Under the pieces are notes generated by a model. It worked only from the letters and a program-made list of their open reading frames with translations. It made no database searches and was not told where the DNA came from. From Bacteroides sp. CAG:709 (lineage in GTDB: Bacteria; Bacteroidota; Bacteroidia; Bacteroidales; UBA932), in NCBI GenBank assembly GCA_000434935.1, contig FR882203.1, forward strand, positions 31,699-56,297: 24,599 nt of DNA, read 5' to 3'. Below, piece by piece: positions 7,481 to 15,039 of the stretch; the stretch's first letter is position 1; each line of letters opens with the position of its first letter. The position numbers were made by a program, and so were the translations under genes.

Positions 7481-7511
7481 AAAACGGGCAGCCATTACGA
7501 CTGTCCGTTTT
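7481..7511. terminator. Bidirectional terminator between convergent genes
   Basis: AAAACGGGCAG (7481-7491) pairs with CTGTCCGTTTT (7501-7511), with one G-U pair and a 9-base loop. A and T runs on the two sides let it work in both directions. It separates the porin-family gene from the small gene at 7520. Confidence 0.8.
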
Positions 7512-7519
7512 AATTTTAT

Positions 7520-7783
7520 TCAACACATCATTGATTCAAGAGTGTCTACGGCATGTTCCAAATCCTCGGAAAAACGCGTATGCTCCATCAGGAAGCCTTC
7601 CCGTCCATCTGCCAACTTCTTATAAAGCTCCGGATTCATATCCATGGCATAAGAAGCCACTACATACTCTATTTCATCACGTTGCGAAGGACTTGTAGAG
7701 AACTTGTACACCCGCAGTTTCTGATGGAAGATACAATATGTCCACTCTATCGCATCAGGCGGAATCGCGGCACCATTATCCAT
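7520..7783 (-). CDS. Small conserved-looking protein, unknown function, coupled to nhaA
   Basis: The 87-residue product is acidic, has no signal peptide or membrane segment, and is rich in aromatic residues (IEWTYCIFHQKLRVYKFS). It looks like a compact alpha/beta cytoplasmic protein. Its ATG overlaps the nhaA stop codon region (start 7783, nhaA end 7776), a layout typical of translational coupling, and a terminator follows its stop. That position, rather than any domain, is the main support for it being real. I recognise no family. Confidence 0.65.
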   Translation of the reverse strand: MDNGAAIPPDAIEWTYCIFHQKLRVYKFSTSPSQRDEIEYVVASYAMDMNPELYKKLADGREGFLMEHTRFSEDLEHAVDTLESMMC

Positions 7784-9182
7784 GATTCTCGACCTTGTGA
7801 ACGATATTGATCAATATGCTGCCGAGAATTCCTGCACATATCGAGCCCATGAGAACGGCAACCTTGCCCATATCCCTCAGATGCGCCATAACTTCCGGAG
7901 ACTGGTCGCTGAACGAAAGAGTATCCACGAAAATCGACATTGTAAAGCCTATACCGCCGAGGCAGGCCACTGCAATCAGCATTTTCCATGATGCGCCGGA
8001 AGGCATTTCACCAGCGTGCAGTTTGATGGCCAGGAAGCTTGCCAATGAAATTCCAAGCGGCTTTCCTATCAGCAGGCCGAGGAAGATTCCCATTCCCACG
8101 CTACCCATGGCAGCATTGAAATTGAACACATTGAAATAAGACAAATCCGGAATCACGACACCGGCATTGGCGAGAGCGAAGACCGGCATTATCAGGAAGT
8201 TGACCCATGGTTCGAGTGCATGTTCGAGGCGGTAGCTCATGCCCATCGAGCCTCTGGAAATCACGGACAGACGGCGGAGACAATGCCTCTGCGGGCCATT
8301 CGGAAATCCATCAGAAGTAGATGCGATTCCGAAATACTCCTTGATTCTCCTGAGATATTGCTTTTCCTTGCGGAAGAAATACGCTTCCGGGAAACGTGGC
8401 GCCATCGGGACGAGGAACGCCATTACCACGCCCGACATTGTGGAATGGATTCCTGCATAATAGAACAGGCTCCAGATGACAAATGCCGGCACAAGATAAC
8501 ACCACATGCGTTTTTCGCCCAGTTTGTTGAGAAGGACCACGAAAGCGACAAGCACGACGGCGATGCCGAGGAGCAGGAAATTGATTTTCCCGCCGTAGAA
8601 CAATGCCACCACGAGTATCGCAATCAGGTCATCTGCAATGGCCAACGCGGTCAGAAACACCTTCAATGAAACCGGAACCCTGTCTCCGAGAATGGAAAGG
8701 ATGCCGACTGCAAAGGCAATGTCGGTAGCCGTAGGGATTCCCCAGCCGGAAGCGGCTGCAGTGCCATGATTGATGCCGAAGAAAATCAGCGCCGGCATAA
8801 CCACGCCGCCGAAAGCGGCAATGACCGGGAGCAATGCTTTCTTCACACTGGAAAGTTCTCCGACCTTCATTTCCCTGCGGATTTCCAGACCTACGGAGAA
8901 GAAGAACACCGTCATCAATATGTCATTGATGAAACTCTCCACGGTCATGCCGCGCGGGAAGAAAATACCACTGCCGTCAGGAGACTTGAAGAATATGGAA
9001 ACATTGGTTTCCAATACATTGTGATAAATATCCCTTGTGAACGGCAAGTTCGCGAGGAGCATTGCGATGATGACGCAGGTCAGCAGGATAACGCCCTGCG
9101 CCCACGGCTGTTTGATGAAGGCGCGCCTTCTGAGATCCATATTCCTGACCCCTTTGGTCCAGGTATAAATAGGAATAAGCAT
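7776..9182 (-). CDS. nhaA: Na+/H+ antiporter NhaA
   Basis: This inner-membrane antiporter expels Na+ in exchange for protons for pH and sodium homeostasis. Hydrophobic segments run through most of its 468 residues. The family hallmarks are present: FFFSVGLEIRREMKVGEL (about 93-110), GWGIPTATDIAFAVGILSILG (146-166) with Asp154, and LTALAIADDLIAILVVALF (178-196) with the paired Asp184 and Asp185 of the ion-binding site. It is longer than the E. coli protein (388 residues) because of a charged cytoplasmic-type loop at about 278-330 (RKEKQYLRRIKEYFG and onward). Met15 is a plausible alternative start. It lies 15 bases after the HAD gene and overlaps the small gene downstream, so it belongs to a four-gene operon. 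Confidence 0.95.
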   Translation of the reverse strand: MLIPIYTWTKGVRNMDLRRRAFIKQPWAQGVILLTCVIIAMLLANLPFTRDIYHNVLETNVSIFFKSPDGSGIFFPRGMTVESFINDILMTVFFFSVGLEIRREMKVGELSSVKKALLPVIAAFGGVVMPALIFFGINHGTAAASGWGIPTATDIAFAVGILSILGDRVPVSLKVFLTALAIADDLIAILVVALFYGGKINFLLLGIAVVLVAFVVLLNKLGEKRMWCYLVPAFVIWSLFYYAGIHSTMSGVVMAFLVPMAPRFPEAYFFRKEKQYLRRIKEYFGIASTSDGFPNGPQRHCLRRLSVISRGSMGMSYRLEHALEPWVNFLIMPVFALANAGVVIPDLSYFNVFNFNAAMGSVGMGIFLGLLIGKPLGISLASFLAIKLHAGEMPSGASWKMLIAVACLGGIGFTMSIFVDTLSFSDQSPEVMAHLRDMGKVAVLMGSICAGILGSILINIVHKVENHG

Positions 9183-9197
9183 AACAATTATTAATTT

Positions 9198-9812
9198 TTA
9201 CAAATTCCTGCCCAGCAACGATGCCAGGTTTTGTTTCACATTTTCAATATTATCGAAACGTATCGCATTGATACCCAATGCTTCGGCAACTTTCACATTG
9301 TCGGCATTGTCGTCGAGGAAGACGCACTCCCCCGGTACCAGTCCATATCTTTCCAGAAGAATCCTGTAGATTTTCGGATCCGGTTTGGCAACCTTTTCAT
9401 CGCCGGAAACCACGATACCGTCGAAGAGCCCGAAGAAATCATAATTGGAAAAGGCGTAGCCGATCTTTTCTGCCGACCAGTTCGTCAGGCCGTAGATGCC
9501 ATAGCCCAGCGACTTGAGTTCCTTCAGAAGGGCAATGCTTTCCGGGAACTCGCATTTCAGCATCTTGTACCAATATTCGTCATACATCCGGATGGCTTCG
9601 GAATACTGAGGATACTGGGCCTGAAGGAGTTTCACGGCCTCTGCAAAAGGGCGTCCGGCATCCTGCTGAACGTTCCATTCGCTGTTACAAATCTCTGAGA
9701 GGAAATACTCCATTTCCTTCTCATCCTTGAAATAATCCTTGTAGAGATACCTTGGATTCCAATCCAGGAGGACACCTCCGAAATCAAATACTATATTCTT
9801 TATTGCACTCAT
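9198..9812 (-). CDS. HAD-superfamily hydrolase, YihX-like (subfamily IA)
   Basis: The 204-residue cytoplasmic enzyme has the four HAD motifs: I, VFDFGGVLLDW with nucleophile Asp10; II, GLTNWS; III, the lysine in VAKPDPKIY; IV, CVFLDDNADN. In motif I the residue two after the nucleophile is Gly rather than Asp, as in YihX-type sugar-phosphate phosphatases and epoxide-hydrolase-like relatives, so the substrate may be a hexose phosphate, but this is uncertain. An alpha-helical cap occupies about 20-85. It starts two bases after the DUF4250 gene and is followed 15 bases later by nhaA. Confidence 0.88.
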   Translation of the reverse strand: MSAIKNIVFDFGGVLLDWNPRYLYKDYFKDEKEMEYFLSEICNSEWNVQQDAGRPFAEAVKLLQAQYPQYSEAIRMYDEYWYKMLKCEFPESIALLKELKSLGYGIYGLTNWSAEKIGYAFSNYDFFGLFDGIVVSGDEKVAKPDPKIYRILLERYGLVPGECVFLDDNADNVKVAEALGINAIRFDNIENVKQNLASLLGRNL

Positions 9813-9814
9813 AC

Positions 9815-10000
9815 TCAGATAAATCTGTTCTGTTCTTCGGAGAAAGAAAACCCGGCGGCGGCAAGTTTCGTTTCCAGTTCCTTGCGGTCCTTATGATAGT
9901 AGTCGCAAATCTGGTCCAGATTGTCAAACTCTTCGTCACGAAGGAGAAAATTGATCGCCGAGGCCAGCATCGGCATGTCATATTCAGGAAGATGTTCCAT
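9815..10000 (-). CDS. DUF4250 domain protein
   Basis: The 61-residue protein begins MEHLPEYDMPMLASAINFLLRDE and continues NLDQICDYYHKDRKELETKL. This matches my recollection of DUF4250: a short helical protein whose N-terminus carries a PxDPxML-like segment, followed by a helix-turn-helix-like portion. The function is unknown. It is the first gene of the operon with the HAD hydrolase, nhaA and the small gene, behind a good -7 box. Confidence 0.8.
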   Translation of the reverse strand: MEHLPEYDMPMLASAINFLLRDEEFDNLDQICDYYHKDRKELETKLAAAGFSFSEEQNRFI

Positions 10001-10040
10001 AATTCATTAAGTTTTCCGTTTTCTACACAATTCGGGAGCG

Positions 10041-10048
10041 CAAATATA
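10041..10048 (-). promoter_or_regulatory. Candidate -7 box for the DUF4250-HAD-nhaA operon
   Basis: The minus strand reads TATATTTG, an exact match to TAnnTTTG, 40 bases before the DUF4250 start. Its upstream part would lie inside the 3' end of the 5'-nucleotidase gene; I see no clear TTTG at the right spacing. Confidence 0.5.
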
Positions 10049-10053
10049 ATATA

Positions 10054-11793
10054 TTATTTTCCGAAAAGCAGTTCCATGTCGGCATAAAGAGGCCGAAGGG
10101 ACGAAGCCGGTACGAATTCCCAATGTCCAATCCTCGCAGAATCGCTTAATTCAGAAGCCTTTATCTCGCCTACCCGCTGGATATAGTCGTATAGGATATT
10201 TCGGATATCATCCAATCGCGCTACAATTCGGTCATCCATGTTTCCAGTATCAATTCCGGCGCCTTTCGACAGAAGATTGCCGCCACCGGCAGCACGATAG
10301 GAAGTCATTGACACATTGTAAGTTGAATCAGCGCAGAACTGGTCGCCGCCGGCAAGGGAAGCTATTTTCACGCGTTCTCCATAAGGCTTGGTGACATCCA
10401 CGGTATATACAAGTCCGGCTGCTGAATCGAAGTTGTAGGACCTGTTCACGAAATGCCATCCAGTCTGGAATGTACGTTGGTCCTCCCCCTCTTCAATCAT
10501 AAGGACATGGCCTCCCGGCGTATATGTCTGAATCCAGTTATCATAGGAATATTCCAGATAACGGAGAATTTCATCTCCTTTCATGCGAATCACAACCAAC
10601 TGATTCTCATAGGGATAAATAGTAAACAAGTCATTATAAACCAATTTTCCCGCTTTAATTTCATTGTTGAAGGCGAGGGGTGCGGCGAATGAAATCTGCG
10701 CCACGTCCGGAGAAATGGTCAATGTATGTATGAGATTCATGTAAGGGCACATCCCGGCATAAGAATCACGTGAGAGCAAATCTGTATCAAGACTTCCTAC
10801 CTCCCTGAGAGTAAATGCCTTGACCTTCTCAAAATCCGGATGAAACTTAGCTTCCATAGCGGTATCCACACGTGCGGCATTGACCTTTATGATGTCCGCA
10901 CCGACGGTCTTGGAAACGACCTTGCCGTCCTTGAGGGTGAGATTGATCCTGCCGTGGCCGATATTGCGCGCATGGCTGCCGGAATTGATCAGACAGATGC
11001 TGTCCTGCTGAATTGCGAGCGCCGAATGGTCGTGTGAGCATACGAGAAAATCCACACCCCGCAGCGTCCTGAGCAGGTCCTTGCCCTGGCTTTCGTAAAT
11101 CGTCCCGTCACCCAGTCCCGTGCCGGAATGCACGGCCACAATCACCACCTGGGGTCTTTCCTTGGCGCGCACCCTGTCGACATCTTCCTGCACAAGCGGT
11201 ATCAATGACTTGAATTCCATGCCTTTCCACAGCGATTCGTCCAGCCAGGCCCTGATATTGGCATTGGTATAGCCCAAAACCGCAATCTTCACCCCATGTC
11301 GTTTCAATATCTTCGCGCCATCGAACCAGGTACTCCCGTCAGGACGCACAGCATTGCCGGCCAGAAACGGTATTCCATTGGTTTTCAATTCCTTGGCCAC
11401 CCTGTCATACACCGGATGCCCGGTTTCCACATCATGGTTTCCGACGCATACGGCGTCATATTTCATATAGGCTGCCAGGCGCGAAAACAGATGCGGTGAC
11501 AACGTGTCCACATAATTGAAATAATAAGCGGCATTGTCCCCCTGAAGGCAATCGCCTGCGTCCACGAGAAGGACATTGTCCTTTCCCAGCGAATCGCGGT
11601 ACTCATTGACATAAGTATTGATGGCCATCAGCGAGTTCTTCACCTGCCCGCCGACGTATGTCGAATCGAACCACGAGCCGTGTACATCATTGGTAGTCAG
11701 GAGATCAAACTGAAATTCGCCGCTCGGCCCATTTACGCACGACACCGCCGCAGACAAAACCGCCGCCACGGCCGGCAACCAAAATTTATTCAT
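10054..11793 (-). CDS. Lipoprotein 5'-nucleotidase / metallophosphatase
   Basis: The 579-residue enzyme hydrolyses phosphate esters, typically nucleotides, outside the inner membrane. The lipoprotein signal MNKFWLPAVAAVLSAAVSC puts the lipidated Cys at 19. I used this ATG because the frame upstream opens only with a TTG three codons earlier. The N-terminal metallophosphatase domain has the metal-binding motifs LLTTNDVHG, VDAGDCLQGD, CVGNHDVE, AVHSGTG and CSHDHSA. The C-terminal 5'-nucleotidase substrate domain includes DLFTIYPYENQLVVIRMKGDEIL and SYRAAGGGN. The full two-domain length is kept. It lies 12 bases after the gene for the putative outer-membrane protein, so the two are probably co-transcribed. 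Confidence 0.92.
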   Translation of the reverse strand: MNKFWLPAVAAVLSAAVSCVNGPSGEFQFDLLTTNDVHGSWFDSTYVGGQVKNSLMAINTYVNEYRDSLGKDNVLLVDAGDCLQGDNAAYYFNYVDTLSPHLFSRLAAYMKYDAVCVGNHDVETGHPVYDRVAKELKTNGIPFLAGNAVRPDGSTWFDGAKILKRHGVKIAVLGYTNANIRAWLDESLWKGMEFKSLIPLVQEDVDRVRAKERPQVVIVAVHSGTGLGDGTIYESQGKDLLRTLRGVDFLVCSHDHSALAIQQDSICLINSGSHARNIGHGRINLTLKDGKVVSKTVGADIIKVNAARVDTAMEAKFHPDFEKVKAFTLREVGSLDTDLLSRDSYAGMCPYMNLIHTLTISPDVAQISFAAPLAFNNEIKAGKLVYNDLFTIYPYENQLVVIRMKGDEILRYLEYSYDNWIQTYTPGGHVLMIEEGEDQRTFQTGWHFVNRSYNFDSAAGLVYTVDVTKPYGERVKIASLAGGDQFCADSTYNVSMTSYRAAGGGNLLSKGAGIDTGNMDDRIVARLDDIRNILYDYIQRVGEIKASELSDSARIGHWEFVPASSLRPLYADMELLFGK

Positions 11794-11805
11794 ATATTCC
11801 AATGT

Positions 11806-13107
11806 TTATATTCCGAAGATTTCACCGGACCAGGTTCCGGCACTGCTGCGTCTGGAGCGCTTGCGTCCGGAGACCCGTCCTTCGCCGTAAGACTTTCCTG
11901 AAGGATTCAGCAGTTTGTCAAGACTGAAGATGAGAGACAATTTCTGCTGCATGCCCTCATAACGGAATCCGTCAGGAAAATGCGCGGTTATTGCAAGCCT
12001 AAGGTCCAGAAAATCAGCAATATGCGGCTGATAATACACCTCAAGCCTGTCATAGAAATCCCACTTTTTGCCACCGTCGGCCGTCACACGGTAGAACGGA
12101 CTTCCTGCATACAGATTGTTTCCATATTTATATCCTCCGTCATCCACCATGTTGTAAAACGGCATCAGGTCGCGGCCATAATAGAGCCTGTTTTCAATAC
12201 CGACGTACCAGTTCCTTACGGACAATGTCAATTCGCCGCCGCCCGGATTGCTCTTTCCGTTCTTGAACCTTCGGTCCTGCTGCAATGACTGGTACCAGCC
12301 CAATGTCGCCGAAATGTCCTGCCATCCGCAATAATGTCCGAAATTGAATTTTACAAACGGCTGAACCATGGCGTCATCCACGACGCTGCCATATTCTTCC
12401 GTATTGGCGAAATGATGATATTTGAAAGTCAGGCCGGCTGAAAACAGGTCGCAGAACATGTAACGCCCATATCCGAAAGCATTGAACTGCTCCCTCCTGT
12501 AAGACCCGAACATGCCGTTCCAGTCGAAGGCCACTTCCATGTAAGCGCGTGAGTTTGAAGCTTTTATCAATGCACCTTCGAGATTATTGTCGTAGAATTT
12601 CAATGAGTCCGAGAAAAACGCCTGCGAGTATTCGCCCTCAGAAAACGCCCTCGGGAACATTCCGGCAAAAGCCTGCAGTTTCCAGGATCCGAGTTTGGCG
12701 TCAATGCCGTAGTACATGGTAATTTCACGGAAGAGCCTGGTATTCTCCAGCCCCCTGTCGTATTCCGGACTTGTCGCCACGGCGGAAGGATGGCGTCCGA
12801 AATCTTTCATCATGTCAATGCCCAGCATCAACTTGTGCCGAACATTGGCGTTCTGCCTGACTTGCAGACCGACTGACGGAGTGAGACGGGCACCATAGAT
12901 AGTCATTGAATTGGTATAGCGGTTTCCGCCGGCGGAGAATTCGCGGTTGTCGAAATGATAGTCGAAATTCGCGTCGTAGATGAATTTCACGCGGGATTCC
13001 TGCTGTGGCTGCGGTGCACCGAAACCCCAAGAAAAGAAGTCCTGCGCACCCGCCATATTTCCTGTCAATGCTGCCAAAACGGACAGCGCCAATATTTTCA
13101 GTTTCAT
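11806..13107 (-). CDS. Probable outer-membrane protein, unknown family, paired with the 5'-nucleotidase
   Basis: The 433-residue product starts MKLKILALSVLAALTGNMAGA, a Sec signal with cleavage before QDF. I chose this ATG because the frame upstream opens only with a TTG and would add a charged extension. The body is rich in alternating aromatic strands (FIYDANFDYHFDNREF, WYVGIENRLYYGRDLMPFY, KWDFYDRLEVYYQPHIADF, KLSLIFSLDKLLNP), which suggests an outer-membrane barrel of 14-18 strands. The last 30 residues form an arginine/serine-rich tail after the apparent final strand, and the C-terminus lacks the usual aromatic barrel end. No family recognised. It is the first gene of a two-gene operon with the nucleotidase. 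Confidence 0.75.
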   Translation of the reverse strand: MKLKILALSVLAALTGNMAGAQDFFSWGFGAPQPQQESRVKFIYDANFDYHFDNREFSAGGNRYTNSMTIYGARLTPSVGLQVRQNANVRHKLMLGIDMMKDFGRHPSAVATSPEYDRGLENTRLFREITMYYGIDAKLGSWKLQAFAGMFPRAFSEGEYSQAFFSDSLKFYDNNLEGALIKASNSRAYMEVAFDWNGMFGSYRREQFNAFGYGRYMFCDLFSAGLTFKYHHFANTEEYGSVVDDAMVQPFVKFNFGHYCGWQDISATLGWYQSLQQDRRFKNGKSNPGGGELTLSVRNWYVGIENRLYYGRDLMPFYNMVDDGGYKYGNNLYAGSPFYRVTADGGKKWDFYDRLEVYYQPHIADFLDLRLAITAHFPDGFRYEGMQQKLSLIFSLDKLLNPSGKSYGEGRVSGRKRSRRSSAGTWSGEIFGI

Positions 13108-13128
13108 AACCAGTTCATGAATATCGAA

Positions 13129-13161
13129 CAAAGTTAGGCATAAATTTACTATCTTCGCAAC
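13129..13161 (-). promoter_or_regulatory. Promoter of the outer-membrane protein / 5'-nucleotidase operon
   Basis: On the minus strand GTTG (13158-13161) and TAACTTTG (13129-13136) fit the -33 and -7 elements with a 21-base spacer; the -7 box is an exact match. It lies 21 bases before the start codon and overlaps the divergent box at 13150-13157. Confidence 0.6.
13150..13157 (+). promoter_or_regulatory. Candidate -7 box for the GSCFA gene
   Basis: TATCTTCG differs from TAnnTTTG at one position and lies 22 bases before the start at 13180. It sits inside the spacer of the divergent promoter, so the two may compete. No -33 element was recognised. Confidence 0.4.
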
Positions 13162-13179
13162 CTAAATAGAGATTCTGGC

Positions 13180-14058
13180 ATGCTGAAATTACAGACCCCG
13201 GTGGAAATTGCGGAGAGCGATATAAAATTCAGTTTCGAAGACAATATCATGCTGCTCGGCAGCTGTTTCGCCGACAACATAGGAAAGATAATGAAGGATA
13301 TGGGATTCAATGTCTGCGTAAATCCTTTCGGCACATTGTACAACCCCGTATCTGTCTGTAATTCAATACGCAGGCTGGAGTCGGCAGTACCGTTCAGCGA
13401 GGACGAATGCGTCCGGATGGGTGCTGGTTCGCAGCTGTTCTGCTCGTTCAGCCACCACACCGCAGCCGCAAGGGCGACCAAGGAGGAATTCATTGACAAT
13501 GCCAATGCCGCGCTGGCGGAGGCGTCGGATTTTTTCCGCAAGGCATCGGTTGTGGTCATCACACTCGGGACCGCCTGGACGTTCAAGTTCAATGCTACCG
13601 GGGAAATCGTGTCGAATTGTCTGAAGCGCGACGCGAAAGAGTTTACAAGGGAAAGGTTGCCGGTCAATATCTGCTCAATGCTGCTGAATTCATTGGCCGG
13701 GAGGTATCCTGACAAGCGTTTCATATTCACTGTCAGTCCGATACGTCATCTGAAAGACGGGGCGCACGGAAACCAGATCAGCAAGAGCACCCTGCTGATG
13801 GCGACGGAGCGCGTGGTGCAGGACCATCCGGGGCAATGCGTATATTTCCCGGCATACGAAATCATGATGGACGAGCTGCGGGATTACCGTTTCTATGCGG
13901 AAGATATGGTGCATCCGTCCGCTCAGGCCGTCAATTATATATGGGAACGTTTCTGCGACTTCGCATTGCCGCAGGCGGAGCGCGCGACATTGGAAAAGAA
14001 CAGAAAAGCATTCTTGCAGTCTCAGCATAGAAGTATCACGGAAAAGAAGGAGATTTAA
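13180..14058 (+). CDS. GSCFA domain protein (SGNH-hydrolase-like)
   Basis: The 292-residue protein carries the eponymous GSCFA motif at 27-31 (IMLLGSCFADNIG). The following blocks fit the family: VNPFGTLYNPVS (about 48-59), VVITLGTAWTF (about 125-135), FIFTVSPIRHLKDG (about 179-192) and DMVHPSAQAVNYIWERF near the C-terminus. The family belongs to the SGNH/GDSL-like esterase fold, with a His in the MVHPS block that could serve as the catalytic base. No signal peptide is visible, so it is probably cytoplasmic. The substrate is unknown. Confidence 0.88.
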   Translation: MLKLQTPVEIAESDIKFSFEDNIMLLGSCFADNIGKIMKDMGFNVCVNPFGTLYNPVSVCNSIRRLESAVPFSEDECVRMGAGSQLFCSFSHHTAAARATKEEFIDNANAALAEASDFFRKASVVVITLGTAWTFKFNATGEIVSNCLKRDAKEFTRERLPVNICSMLLNSLAGRYPDKRFIFTVSPIRHLKDGAHGNQISKSTLLMATERVVQDHPGQCVYFPAYEIMMDELRDYRFYAEDMVHPSAQAVNYIWERFCDFALPQAERATLEKNRKAFLQSQHRSITEKKEI

Positions 14059-14139
14059 ATGTTTACAGTTATCTGCTGCATGTTCGGAGGCATCGGTTTC
14101 ATCCTGGAGTTTTCCATACCTTTCATCGTGACATTCTAG
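14059..14139 (+). CDS. Possible 26-residue hydrophobic small protein
   Basis: An ATG directly after the GSCFA stop codon opens a 26-codon frame (MFTVICCMFGGIGFILEFSI...) ending at the TAG at 14137-14139. The peptide is almost wholly hydrophobic and could form one membrane helix. The direct abutment to the upstream stop favours translation by reinitiation, but a frame this short could arise by chance. Confidence 0.25.
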   Translation: MFTVICCMFGGIGFILEFSIPFIVTF

Positions 14140-14180
14140 TGCACGCTGTAGTGTCCGGTAGGGAAATTCACTAATTTGAC

Positions 14181-14188
14181 TATCTTTG
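14181..14188 (+). promoter_or_regulatory. Candidate -7 box for the ECF sigma gene
   Basis: TATCTTTG matches TAnnTTTG exactly, 49 bases before the ATG at 14238. No TTTG at -33 is seen; instead GTAGGG (14158-14163) lies 17 bases upstream, an element also found before the FecR gene. Confidence 0.45.
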
Positions 14189-14237
14189 TAAAAATAGGTG
14201 CACACTCTGCAGAATCAATTTTGCCGACCGCTTGATT

Positions 14238-14816
14238 ATGAAAGAAGACCAGATACTTATTGAGCAATTGAATGCCTCTTCCATGGAGGCGTTCTCCGCT
14301 TTGTATGACAAATACGCCGGAATGGTCTTCAATTTCACCCTCTCCATATTGAAAGACGACTGCATCAGCGAAGACATAACCCAATCCTGCTTCGCTCTGA
14401 TGTGGAGTCGCAGGGCCTCGATTTCTCCGGATGGAAACTTGCCGGCCTGGCTTTATGTCGTAGCCCGCAATGCAGTGTTCAAAGAAGTCCGCAGACAGGT
14501 CACAGCTTCCAAGTATCTGGACTATTTGTCAAATAATGACAATGCTGACAGTCAAGAAAATGACCTGACAGAAAGGGACACGGCAGTAATAATGTCTGAA
14601 GCGGAAGCTGCAATAGCAGCATTGCCGGAATCAAGGCGGAAGATTTACAAGATGCGTTTCATCGAGGGGCTTCCCGTCCATGAAATAAGCGAGCGGCTCG
14701 ACATTTCGCCAAAAACGGTAGAAACCCAGATTGCACGAGCGAAAAACGCTATCCGTCAGAGGATTTCAGAGCTTCTGATGCTTGCGGTTCTACTTGGCTC
14801 AGCCGATTTTCTATAA
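14238..14816 (+). CDS. ECF-type RNA polymerase sigma-70 factor
   Basis: The 192-residue protein has region 2 at about 16-80 (FSALYDKYAGMVFNFTLSIL, EDITQSCFALMWSRR) and region 4 at about 125-180 (ALPESRRKIYKMRFIEGL, then a helix-turn-helix HEISERLDISPKTVETQIARAKNAI). It has the length of the Bacteroidota ECF factors that are paired with FecR anti-sigma factors and SusC/SusD pairs. The ATG at 14238 was preferred over a TTG two codons upstream. Its natural partner, the FecR gene, begins 1.5 kb downstream because a Fic gene lies between them. It probably directs transcription of the FecR-SusC-SusD genes. Confidence 0.92.
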   Translation: MKEDQILIEQLNASSMEAFSALYDKYAGMVFNFTLSILKDDCISEDITQSCFALMWSRRASISPDGNLPAWLYVVARNAVFKEVRRQVTASKYLDYLSNNDNADSQENDLTERDTAVIMSEAEAAIAALPESRRKIYKMRFIEGLPVHEISERLDISPKTVETQIARAKNAIRQRISELLMLAVLLGSADFL

Positions 14817-14817
14817 T

Positions 14818-14839
14818 ATTATTGTAAAATTATTGTAAA
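14818..14839 (+). repeat. Two tandem copies of an 11-base unit after the sigma gene
   Basis: ATTATTGTAAA at 14818-14828 is repeated exactly at 14829-14839, beginning one base after the sigma-factor stop codon. The role is unknown. Confidence 0.65.
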
Positions 14840-14844
14840 AAATC

Positions 14845-14883
14845 TGCGGAATATTGTGATATATTAGTATTTCCGATTCCGCA
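14845..14883. other. Inverted repeat between the sigma and Fic genes
   Basis: TGCGGAAT (14845-14852) and ATTCCGCA (14876-14883) are perfect 8-base arms around a 23-base AT-rich loop. It may end the sigma-factor transcript, or bind a regulator of the Fic promoter just downstream. No T run follows. Confidence 0.45.
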
Positions 14884-14889
14884 CATAAC

Positions 14890-14921
14890 TTAGTAATCCT
14901 TAAGAAAATTTACTAACTTTG
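14890..14921 (+). promoter_or_regulatory. Candidate promoter of the Fic gene
   Basis: TAACTTTG at 14914-14921 matches TAnnTTTG exactly, and TTAG at 14890-14893 fits -33 with one mismatch at a 20-base spacing. It would leave a leader of more than 100 bases before the start at 15040, and would let the Fic gene be transcribed apart from the sigma factor. Confidence 0.5.
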
Positions 14922-15039
14922 TTATTATGGATGTCCGTAACTGATACGGAGCGTATTGGCTAGTTCATAGACAAGTTCACCGACAGCACCATCAACCGCT
15001 GCATAAAACCAGTCATGAACGGAAAAGGAAATTAAACAT

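Noticed and set aside
8220..8669. Long plus-strand open frames opposite nhaA
   Set aside because: They are antisense to a clearly conserved antiporter gene, and their His/Arg/Glu-rich translations are typical of shadow frames.
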